Of a stretch of DNA of 45,661 bases, positions 36,107 to 45,661 are shown piece by piece (position 1 is the first letter of the stretch; every line of letters begins with the position of its first letter). The notes under the pieces are model-generated. The model was not told the origin of the DNA, did no database searches, and was given only the letters and a program-made list of their open reading frames with translations. The stretch comes from Beroe ovata (Eukaryota; Ctenophora; Nuda; Beroida; Beroidae): the NCBI GenBank assembly GCA_946803715.1, contig CAMPET010000320.1, positions 1,026 through 46,686 of the forward strand, given 5' to 3'. The translations under genes were made by a program, and so were the position numbers.

Positions 36107-37478
36107 CTTGTCTCCTTATCTTCTTATCTCCTGATAAGTTTCCATTTCCATAGCAACTGCAGTGAGCAACAATAATTAATACTGTGGTCTCTGAATCGTA
36201 GCAATGGAAAACTAGAAATTATCAAAACCCAAATCAAACTCTACTCCATCCCCTGGAGCAAATGGGATATAACAAAAGACGCATAATGAGGATGGTTAAG
36301 CTCCCAGGCACAATAACAACCTGAGTTACTGCTATAAGGGAGAGGGGCCGTGCACTCGTTTAAACGAAACTGTGTTCATTGTGTTACACACAGAGACCTG
36401 TTGGCACTCAAATTTGGGGATGCAAATTTGCAACTCTCTCGCTCACAGCAAACGCCAGTGCTACTTTAGGGGGGATCATGGGTTGAAATGATCAAGAGAG
36501 TAAGGTTATATGTATTGAAACTAAAGCGGTGGTAGAGGTGCGAGGTGGTCTAGATGGGGTGGTTGTGTTTGTGTGCATGCCTTTGTATGACATGATAATT
36601 TGGGTCCGTACATGTGTGAGTTTATGTTAGTGTGTCCGTGTGTGTACTGTGTGTATGTGCCAGGGAGAGCAAGCTTTTTGTGTTGTCACTAACGATGTGG
36701 TTATATGCTCCCCCCCACACACACACTCACACACGCACAAACACACACACACACACTCAAACACACACACACACACACTCAAGCACAAACACGAACACAC
36801 AAACACATGCACTCTATGGGCCGAGAGGCGGGCGGTGTCGCAAAAAACAAAGAAAATTTGGGAAGTTTGGCACAAGTCATGCTCCTAGTCCTATTGTGTT
36901 CTCGTACTGAATAGGTAGGTACCTGAATAGGTATAGATCGCACTTAAATTTACAATCGTTGGCAATAACCGATTATACTGATGCTATTCTAGCACAGTTC
37001 TGTNCACACACACACACACACACACAGACTCACACACTGTGTGAGTGATTGAGTGATTATCAAGCTTGTGTCATTCGTTTGGCAGCAGTTAGACTCCTTC
37101 ATCAAGATCGCGTTATGTCAGGAAATTTCTGTGAAGAGGGGATGGATTTGAGATACTTGAGTAAACCTAGCGAATTATATGATGTAAAAAGATGAAAAGT
37201 TGTAACAACTGGTGCAGTATAATTGCTAAGGTGTTGGACAAAATTTGTAGGTTGATTATGATGTTAATTTTGAAGATGAGCCCGGTTTACTCTTGAGATT
37301 ATTCTTCTCGATACGAAATTATCTAATTTCGTAGTTGATAATTTTGGGAGAACCAAAATTTGCGCAATTTTCGTGATTCTTATGATCGCGACTCTTTCTG
37401 TAAATCACAAAACCGTGCAGCGAATCATGTCTAATCGCCCACCAGTTAATTACCCAATTAGCTTACCGCCCCAATTAC
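36107..37478. other. CA-rich microsatellite region between unrecognised exons
   Basis: The stretch holds long CA/CACTCA runs at 36715-36805, another at 37005-37026 preceded by a single N (37004), and GT-rich runs near 36560-36660. The Thr-His-rich ORFs here come from the repeats. No exon supported. Confidence 0.7.
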
Positions 37479-37605
37479 CTGATCGTAAGACCAATCAATG
37501 GCCTCCGAAACTTTGATCTTGTTAGGATTGTACACCTCCCGTGGTTCAAACACGAAAGTGTTGAAATGAGTCGTGCTGTTGTACTTGTACATCATTCCGT
37601 TTCCA
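37479..37605 (-). CDS. unrecognised 42-codon internal exon
   Basis: A clean exon: acceptor GTGTTGCAG, donor CAG|GTAATT, 127 bases, open only in the frame reading GNGMMYKYNSTTHFNTFVFE then PREVYNPNKIKVSEAIDWSY and DQ. The composition (aromatic-rich, with one N-glycosylation site NST) looks like a folded extracellular or lumenal segment. It ends in phase 0, which would match the exon at 36106. No family recognised. Confidence 0.5.
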
Positions 37606-39790
37606 CTGCAACACTACCGGTTGCACCACACACACGTGGATAACCAGAGACACGTGTTGTGCGTAACGTGCTGTGCGTAACGTGCTGTCTCGCTTTAGGT
37701 GTGTCACAGTCGGGGGGACATGATCTTTAGCAATCCCTCCGTATCACGTACTAAGCTGCTGCACGCGAGCATCAAAAATCCTAGAAACAGAGCAAGATTA
37801 AATTCAAGATTGAGATGTGTGATTTATTCACACTTTCATAATGATAGCCTCATATACCCCGTCAGCCTAGGTCGAGCACAAAGACAGACATATTTAGCCA
37901 ATTTATGTGACGTCATTATGTCAAAAGTGACTCCTCTGCGGCATATGGATCGCGGACGATATAAATATTCACATCTCTGTGGGGTTTCCCCATTATATTG
38001 AGAGCGAGGTTGTTTTTGCAATGATCTGCTCCGAGACAAGGTGACCGTGAACCTCGCCTTGCTAATATGTAACTCATGTAACGTATGTTACGCATGTTAC
38101 GCATGTAACGTATCTAACGCATCAATAGCGACAATTTGTCAAGAACAACGGGGAGAAAAAAACCTCTCAACTGCGACTAAAACAAGCCCAAATTCAAAGA
38201 CAGGACAAGTCGTTACTAGTGACTAGAAAAGGGCGTGGAGAACTGGGAAACGTCTCCACAAAACACAGGATTAATTTCAATTCTGCCGTGCGTGGGTCAA
38301 TTAAACTAGCCGAACAAAGAGAGGGCACATTATGCGGGTATATATTAAATCGAAAATCACGGTGCGAAATTGAACGTTCTGTGTCAGAAGTTGTGGAGTT
38401 TATGGCGTGAGCGTGTGGATGTGGGAAACTGCAGCGAAAATTCAGCTTGTATACCTGGACCTCTACAGCTTTAACCCAACTTCCTACATTGTTTTACACT
38501 GATAGTCCGAGACCATATATATGTGACATTTTGTTTCAACACTTAACACGGTCTCTGATCATCGCAGTCTCGAATTGAGCATGATCAGTGATCAAATTGT
38601 AACTCTGAGAGACTGGCAGTGATCTGTGATCGGCTGCAGTTGTGGTCTCAAAATCAGAAGAAATCACTGAAGATGGAAAACTGGGGGAAGACGGAAATTG
38701 ACGTGAAATTTAGAATTAGAATTCCCCCTCTCTCAGTCTCTTTTACATTCTAGTGTGTGATTTGGTAGTGGCATGCTGAGTGAACATTAGTCTGGAAATT
38801 TGCACCTTGTTAGCAAATTTAGTCGCATACAACCTGTGTGTGAACAAAGATACCAACTGAGAGGAATAGGGAGAAGGCTAACTGGGAATAGTAGTGACGA
38901 AAAATTCCAGGGTAGAGAAGACAGTTGAGTTCCTAAGAAGCAGCGATGTGATGAAATAGCCGGGATACAACCTAAACCATCCGTCAATCTGCTCATTCCT
39001 ACTCCCCCTCAGAACATTCCCACTCCCCCCATTCCCATTCCCCCTCTTCCACTCCCATTCCCACTCCCACGGAACCAAGAAATACAACTGACATTGTGTA
39101 GCAAAGGTTAAACTTCAACATTATATATCTGAAATACACACATGTGGAGGGAGGTCAGGACGCAAAAATACCTTCGTATTAGGAAAAACCTTCGTATTAG
39201 GAAAAACGCAACCATATTGTCCGTTGACATAGTTGGGTATAGCTATCACCTGGCATAAATTAATCGCATATTCAAAACACCAGATAAACACACACACAAT
39301 TGTGTTAAATTGTGATGTAGGTTTTAACATTTTGCTGACGTAATTTCATATGTCAGTTCACTCATGCTATTTGCTCAATGTACCTATCAGAGACGAAAGT
39401 AGACAGTTTTCTTTTCCGCAGACAGAGTAGAAATTACGTGATCAGTTCTAAAGCTTCGCTTGTTTCCGAAATATATCACGCACAAACACGCAGCACATAC
39501 GTGTATGTTCTCCATGGAAACGCATACATTATTAACGCACAAAACATGGTACTGTACGTGTCCTTTCATGCTGTTCGGAATAGAAGCCATGTCAAATTCC
39601 ACTGACTTAGAGCGGGACTGATATATGAAAAATCGTTGTAAAGAAACCACCGAAAGTGAATAAACCTAAGAAACAAATTATAAAACGACGGGAAAAAACT
39701 CAACAATATTCTCCTCTGAAAATTACTTCCCAAAATTATATTATTCTCTTCCAAAAACCTTAATAGCACCCGCGATCAATCCATGCAATT
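37606..39790. other. intergenic region, no gene seen
   Basis: Contains GTAACG/GTTACG runs near 38080-38120, a C/T-rich tract (CCCATTC type) at 38998-39070, and an 18-base direct repeat ACCTTCGTATTAGGAAAA at about 39168-39207. The several 60-100 codon ORFs overlap one another on both strands and lack protein-like composition. Confidence 0.6.
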
Positions 39791-42176
39791 TCACATGAGT
39801 GAACAAGTTTTTGACTTGGCTGACGTATCGTGTTTTTCAGCGGGTGTCCGCGAATCAGTCCGCAGAATCTTCACTTCATCCTCATTGGAGATGCTCTCAC
39901 GGAATCCCTGGACCGGGAACACAACGGGTTCGTCGTCCGAGAACTTGTCGGTGCCGGCGTTCGAGACTTCCCGGCGAAGTTCTTCCTCAGCAACCTGAGA
40001 GGGATGGGTGAGTTGGGGAGGGGTGAGTTGGGGATGGGTGAGTTGGGGATGGGCGTGGTCGGTAGGGGGGATGTTGCGAGAAAAATGTAGTTGACGAATT
40101 TCCATACCTCATCCTGGTGATGCATGACTTTTGATAAGAAGTCCTGGATATTGGTTGTGTCAGCGTGAGGAGTCCAAAAATCCTCCTCCAAACTCACACC
40201 TTTCTCGGTCTGGGATTTAGCGAATATCAGTCATGATGATTGCGAAATAGGGGTACCAGATTATGACGACAAAATTTCGGATTATTATGCACTCACCAAC
40301 TCTGTCTCGATGTTGTGCATTTTGTTTTCGTAAAACTTTGATATCTCCGAAACGTAGGAAGCTCTCCTCCGTGCGTCCTCAGTATCTATGGACTTCAACT
40401 TTGATTTGAGTTCGCTGCACAACTCTTTCTGTTGTTCCAACACGTGGGTTGTTTGGTACAGCTGAAAAAACGTGGCGTTGGTCACCGAAACATTGGTCAA
40501 GTTGACTATTACACTGGCAAACACGTTGATTAAATTTTAGCATCATGTCATATCCTGAGCATCTTGATATCGAGCCTGAATTCCAGCCGATAGGAATTGA
40601 GGATCTTTACCTTGTCGGTTTTGTCCTTCACTTCATCTTGTAGAATGGTATTCTGAGCTCGAGCTGTCTTCAGGAGGTCCAGGAGATGGGAAACAGTAGC
40701 TATGGCGGGGTCAATACCTGGGGAGGAAGAGATGTGAACATGTGGAATGTGGGAGGTTAAGAACTTAGGTGGATTAAAGTTTGATGATGTCAAGATCATC
40801 AATGTCCGTTATCTCTGATCATGATCTGATCGGGTAAAGAGCTAATATTTGTCGATAGTCTGATTATGATCATTGATCTTTCAAGATCATGGATCATTAC
40901 TTACCGAGGGTATTACACTTAAGAGCAACCTCGTCACTGTTTGGTCGTATTTTCTCAAGCTCCGCTCGGCAGTTTTCCAGTTCAGCCTGATGGAAAGGAG
41001 CGCACAACATGATGGATCCGATAGATTATTAGATTCAGTATCCTCGCTCACGATTCTCACACTTACTTCGATCCTGGCATGAGAACTGGTCAAACTCTTG
41101 ATATCCTCATCGTTTTGTACCGTTTTGGATGATATAGTGCTTTTTGACGTACTTTCTTTCGATCTATTTATTTCTTCCCTCAGTATGGTTCGTCCTGGAA
41201 TAGGACGAAACTGTAGGACGAATCATTTTCCCTCCGAGCAGGTGATATCTGGCTAATTTTCACCAATTTCTCCTCGATAATCTTACATTGATCATTGAGC
41301 AGACAAACCTTTGTTCTGGACTGAGGAGAAGTCGCTAACTTCGTGCTGAGATCCAAAGTTCCTACCCAGAACTTGGATGTTGTCATTCAGAGCGTTATCA
41401 ACGTCAGTTTCTAAATCCTTTGACATGCTATCTACCAAACTGAAATTGTATGAGTTGATCTGATTTATGGTGGTGGTATTGTTATGAAATCAGAGGTTTT
41501 GTGCAAAGGATAGACATAAGTGTTTGATCAGGGATTATTCCAAAATCATCACCAAATTCGCACACAGAATTATACCTAACTGTTTTTTGTACATCAGTCC
41601 CGTCATCATCATCTGCAGTTGCTACTGCTGTAGCTGATTGAAGTGTCTCTGCTAAATTCTGACAGAGATGCGTTGAGCTTGATGAGTAGAGCTCAACACT
41701 CATTGTATCCTCATTCTCATTCTGAGAAGTCATGACCGTGTCATCTTCTTGTGTGGCATTTTCATCTGTCTCCGGCTCATCGTTCATGTTATCAGGAATG
41801 TTTATCCCCGCATGTTCACTCAAAACTGCCTCTAGCGTTTCCTTCACTATCTTTGTCGATAAATCCTCGATTTTGGATGATAAATCCTCGGTAGTTGTAA
41901 AGGAGATTACGTCTTGACTTGAGCAAAGGTCTTCCACTGATTTGAAAGATTCTACCTGCAGGGCCTGGAGTAGGTGGTAGGTTGGTGAAATCTACTTCAA
42001 ATACGATATAAGTTAAGGAATTAAGGCGAAAATTTGTGGAATTTTTTCACGAATCAAATACTCACTCTATCGGCGCGCGTTACGCGCGCGCGCATGTTAA
42101 TAACACGCCGATTATTTTTCAGGATTGTTTCGTCGCAAATATTGCATCGCGCGTGCGTACAATAAAATTTTGCCAT
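39791..42176 (-). CDS. unrecognised coiled-coil protein with C-terminal CaaX box
   Basis: Nine exons in phase: 42176-42066, 41955-41576, 41439-41366, 41194-41067, 40986-40905, 40717-40611, 40461-40297, 40209-40108 and 39994-39791; 450 residues. The N-terminal exon (MAKFYCTHARCNICDETILK) is proposed from a good donor and phase only and is the least certain. Next comes an acidic, Ser/Thr-rich region, then several helical, coiled-coil-like stretches (ILREEINRSKES, AELENCRAELEKIR, HLLDLLKTARAQNTILQDEV, LEQQKELCSELKSKLKSI). The conserved-looking LEEDFWTPHADTTNIQDFLS follows, and the protein ends TCSLM. CSLM fits CaaX prenylation, with Met favouring farnesyl, as in lamins (CSIM), so membrane or nuclear-envelope attachment is likely. 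No lamin rod or Ig fold was seen. Function unknown. Confidence 0.72.
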
Positions 42177-42384
42177 GTGACAACTTAAAATGATTCCTCT
42201 TTTCTCGTTTCTTATCATTTCGAATCTGCAATTAATAGTTACACTTGTGTGATAAGGGCAGAGAAATGATCATAACTGATCCTTACAATCCGTAATAGGA
42301 TTTTTGCTCTATCTTGCACTCGGCTTTCCTGAGGAGCTGTTCATTAGGTGACTTCTTACCTTATCTCCGAAGAAATTTCACTTT
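42177..42384. other. short stretch upstream of CaaX gene
   Basis: If the first exon is right, this stretch contains the promoter. No TATA box recognised. It ends where the inverted repeat copy begins. Confidence 0.4.
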
Positions 42385-43262
42385 TCCTCGATTTCCCGAT
42401 GAGCTAGCTCAAAAATACCATCAGATTCGGATTCTACGTCAAAAAATAGGCCGGAAACACTCCTCCTTAGTATTTTACTGCAAAAATAATTTTGACGGTT
42501 TTTTGGTGTCAGTGTCCGCTTGATTTTCGTGTTTTTACAGGTATTGCTTCCCACAGGTTTGAAATGGTAATTTGGGCGTGGTTTTACGGCGAAGATGAAT
42601 ATGGCATAATCGTAACGAGGGTGGTTCCTAGTAGTAGGAGAGTAGGAGAGATGAATTGGTGCAAAATGAGCACCATAAGTGCCAGTTGAGTGTCCATAAT
42701 AAGCCTTCAAAATCGAGGCAGCGAAGTGTGGGTTCATTCACTACATTTTCATCCGACCCTGTGACTCAAAAATACGAATGAATTTTTCTATCGAATTTTT
42801 ATGCAAATACCATCGATTCCTATGTAATTTTGGACGCGGAATCGTTTCCCGGTGGAATCTGGACCCTATCTCGCTTCCCTGAGCCGTTATCCGTTGCGTG
42901 GCATCGACGTTTCAATCTAAGAATATATTTGGATTTACGCCAATTTGCCGATGAGCTAGCTCAAAAATACCATCAGATTCGAATTCTACGTAAAAAATAG
43001 GCCGGAAACACTTATGTCTAGTATGCCCCCCCCCTGTAAAATTGTTCTTGGCCGACGGCCGTTTTTGGTATCGGTGTGTCTCATTGATTTTCGTGTTTTT
43101 ACAGGTAATGCTTCCCACGGGTTTGAAATCGTGATTTGGGCGTGGTTTTACGGCAAGTATGAATATGGCATGATCGTAACGGGGGTGGTTCCTAGTAGTA
43201 TGAGAGTAGGAGAGATGAATTGGTGCAAAATGAGCACCTTAAGTGCCAGTTTACTGTCCCAG
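42385..43262. repeat. two inverted copies of the 546-bp repeat family
   Basis: Copies at 42385-42915 and 42905-43262 run opposite to those at 26920-28012. They carry the same landmarks: GATGAGCTAGCTCAAAAATA, TAGGCCGGAAACACT, TTGGGCGTGGTTTTACGG and GATGAATTGGTGCAAAATGA. They are more diverged (roughly 5-10 percent) than the tandem pair in the TRPM2 intron, and the second is truncated at its right end. Confidence 0.88.
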
Positions 43263-43810
43263 GGGTTTGAAATCCTCATTTAAGCAAGTATGAACTTCAA
43301 ATGATCACTAGGAGGGTTGATACTTGTAGGCAAGATGATTTGGTGGAAAAATCGTGTCGTCTGATTCAGTTAAGTACTCATTTGAGACCCTCAAAATCGA
43401 ATTATAAAAGTGTGGAGTCATTCACTTCACTTTTACCAATACTCTGATCAGAAACTCGAAGAAAAGTTCTTGTCCCATTTTCATGCAAAAATTATGTATT
43501 CCCATGTCTAGTATGCCCCCTGTTAAATGGTGTTTGGTCGCTTTTGGTATTGGTGTGTCTCATTGTTTTCGCATTTTTGTTGTGTTTGCTTTCCTTGAGT
43601 TTGAAATAAGACATAAACAGTAAGCACATTTATGGTGGATCACACAGAATTCCTGGGGTCGAAATTCGGTGACTCAAATCAAATTTGACCCCAGGGAAGC
43701 GCAACGTGGATCAGAAGGGTCACCTTAGGTGAATTCTGTGATCCATGTGTATGGATCAGAAGGGTCAAATTCTATTTTTCCTTGCGACCCTCCTGATCCA
43801 CCATACTCAT
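43263..43810. repeat. diverged repeat remnants with inverted segments
   Basis: Decayed fragments of the same family continue to about 43600 (for example ATGTCTAGTATGCCCCC at about 43014 and 43505). From 43635 to 43805 there are inverted segments: GGATCAGAAGGGTCA occurs twice, GAATTC...TGTGATCCA pairs with TGGATCACACAGAATTC, and CTGGGGTC pairs with GACCCCAG. Confidence 0.7.
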
Positions 43811-45180
43811 TGGAGGATACAGGAGTATACTACTTTTTGCACGTGAAACCAACTGCACTTCTTATTGGCATGGCAACTAGCACGCTCTGACGCACAAAAA
43901 TAGGAATTCCAAATTTGGAAATTATTTTATTGCTACATATCAGTTTAGGAAGGCAAAAACATGCCTTAGGCATCATCTTGGGACTGGGCTTTGTCTGTTT
44001 AGCCCAGTTAATACTCCTTCATTGGGAATATAGTCTCCCTTGTGATCCACCTAGAGGAAGGAAGATGGTTCATAGCCATCTTCAGCTGATCACCGATTCA
44101 AGTGACAGGCAGGCATGACTTGTCTGTATGAAGCTTCATTTGCTCATTGCTGTGCCTCTAGTCGAGACCCAACTCAGCTTAGGATATCCCCAGCAGTTTG
44201 AACTTTTGTCACTCAGAAACAGTATACCTTGTGAATAATGGAAACCTGAGTCCTCCATGCTCTGGCAAGGCTGTCACCTGGTCTGCTTGATAAAATCAGG
44301 CGACTGAAGCTCTCTTCTAAAACTAAGACTGATGTTTCTGGAACTATGGTGGAAGTTTCAAGTCAGTTGATCAATTCATTTGGGAGCTATCCCCAAATGC
44401 TCACACAAACTGACCAATTTTGGTAGTTTAGAGTTGGCCCAAAACTTGGGAACTGATTATCATATAGATGTGAAATTAAGGTAGTCCAAATTTCTATGTG
44501 TTCTAGGGCAATGATAAAAGTTTGAAGTCAAGCGGTTTATGAGGTTGGGAGCTATCCTCAAATGCTTACTGGAATTGAATAGTTTTGGACAGATAACAGG
44601 TCTTATGTTGGGTCTTAACTTGAAATTCTAGCTGCATATGTTTCTGATGTTGCTTTAGCTATGCTGGAAATTGCATGTTGATAGACCCCTCTACTAAGGA
44701 ATTATCCTCAAATTAAACATTTGAAATTTATCCTGAAATTAAACATTTTTGAACTGAAAAGCAATCATCTGATTGAGGTCTATTAATTACCCTGTCATGA
44801 TTTCAGTGTACGAATTTATTCTCAGGCAAGCAATGATTTTAGGTTTGCATCAGCAGGTTGTGTGGCCAGACAAGACCAATTGGAGCTGAATTAGGATCAT
44901 CTTAGCTTATGATCTATTATGTTTAATAACATTGAAAGTGATCTTATAGATCATTAAATAATTTTTGTCTATTAAAGGCAAGTCCCACCTGTATGATGGA
45001 TGAACTGGAATTAAAACTTGTCATAACTAATAATGCATTAAAACCATTAGTGACTTTGCTGGCCGCTTGATGGACAAGTGACAACTTGTGTTTTTAACTT
45101 TTTATACAGAATAAATAAATAAAATAGAAGGATAATGGTATTTAACCTTCTCAATCCTCTAAAATACTGAATATATTTTC
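43811..45180. repeat. diverged tandem-like repeat region, no gene seen
   Basis: A phrase close to GGGAGCTATCCYCAAATGCT recurs near 44381 and 44550 with a weaker third copy near 44699, giving a diverged unit of about 150-170 bases. No ORF of note apart from a 67-codon one at 43915-44118 without recognisable features. Confidence 0.55.
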
Positions 45181-45184
45181 AATA

Positions 45185-45400
45185 AAATTTGCGCGGCGTT
45201 CCCGATTTGCAATGTGAATGTCAAAAACTTGAGCGCACCCTTATTCTACTCAGTGAACTGAAAAGTCGTAGAAGCCAATCGCAAGGTAATTTAGGTCACG
45301 CATTTCAACGTGAGAACATTCTGCACGCCTTCATCGAATTCGAAGGCCGAAACAGACCTTCGATGAAGGCGCGCGCGCCGCGCGCGAGAAACTGAGGTNA
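45185..45400. repeat. GC-rich element related to the 4.2-kb hairpin
   Basis: It contains CGCCTTCATCGAATTCGAAGG and CCTTCGATGAAGGCGCGCGC in inverted arrangement, and CGCGCGAGAAAC, all shared with 4150-4310. A further phrase (CTCAGTGAACTGAAAAGTCG) resembles 15855-15880. A single N is at 45398. Confidence 0.75.
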
Positions 45401-45401
45401 G

Positions 45402-45661
45402 TTGAATATGCCGTCAAAATTAAGCTGGAACCTTTTTCGTTCCCGAGATGAGCGTTAATTACTTCCCGAGATATGAGCACGTATTACTCTAATTGGTCAA
45501 TTAACTAATTGAGATATCATAGACGAAAGTCTCGGCATTGCTTAATACACAATCCATTACCAGAGCTTCCATATGCCGTCAAAATTAAGGTGCTATCACT
45601 TTTGGTTCCCGAGATATGAACGCGTATTACTTTAATTGGCCAATTAACTAATTGAGATATC
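45402..45661. repeat. tandem repeat with TTCCCGAGATATGA and AATTAACTAATTGAGATATC
   Basis: Two copies (about 45404-45520 and 45571-45661), each opening ATATGCCGTCAAAATTAAG and ending in the AT-rich block AATTAACTAATTGAGATATC. The second runs off the window edge. Confidence 0.85.

Noticed and set aside
36632-36914. Thr/His- and Cys/Val-rich ORFs
   Set aside because: Products of CA/GT microsatellites on both strands in three frames.
41180-41386. Alternative minus-strand frame through the CaaX gene (68 residues)
   Set aside because: It uses the intron between exons 3 and 4 and hits a stop; the spliced GTTCTGG|GACGAACC path keeps phase with all following exons.

Overview
This is a eukaryotic, intron-rich genomic window and almost certainly animal. 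Coding sequence is split into short exons (about 55-620 bp) with GT-AG introns mostly of 70-600 bp. The recognisable genes include an animal-type endosomal Na+/H+ exchanger, a TRPM2-type channel with a NUDT9-like tail, an IRS-type PTB adaptor and a Golgi GT31 glycosyltransferase. The compact layout and abundant simple repeats suggest a non-bilaterian animal such as a sponge. That placement is an inference; no marker in the window fixes the species.

Layout. 1-3396 (+): the 3' part of an NHE6/7/9-type exchanger, its 5' exons lying outside the window. 3397-5130: gene-free, with a long GC-rich hairpin. 5131-8399 (+): the 26S proteasome ATPase PSMC3/Rpt5, its first two exons present twice on either side of a single N. 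8924-12907 (+): the rRNA methyltransferase RRP8, with a 1.3-kb internal duplication also joined at a single N. 13310-14287 (-): an intronless GT31 glycosyltransferase. 14998-17971 (+): an eight-exon IRS-type PTB adaptor. 18675-30403 (-): a thirty-exon TRPM2-like channel ending in a NUDT9-H domain. About 32.3-37.6 kb (-): scattered exons of one or more unrecognised genes. 39791-42176 (-): a nine-exon coiled-coil protein ending in a CaaX box. 42.2-45.7 kb: repeats with no gene seen.

For PSMC3, RRP8, the PTB adaptor, TRPM2 (except one exon at an assembly gap) and the CaaX protein, the exons were joined by hand. Splice phase is consistent at every junction and conserved motifs appear in the expected order, so these models are much firmer than isolated ORFs. 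The genes do not form an operon or an obvious pathway; they are ordinary neighbours in mixed orientation.

The most interesting signals are: (1) a TRPM2 NUDT9-H domain whose Nudix box is eroded, implying a non-catalytic ADP-ribose sensor; (2) a palindrome close to GTTACCATGGTAAC, resembling the RFX X-box, repeated through introns of many genes and also inside coding sequence; (3) a second intronic repeat (TGACACCA) shared by the exchanger and TRPM2 genes; (4) a 546-bp tandem repeat with inverted copies elsewhere; (5) unrecognised coding genes, notably the CaaX coiled-coil protein; (6) two duplications that look like unmerged haplotypes.
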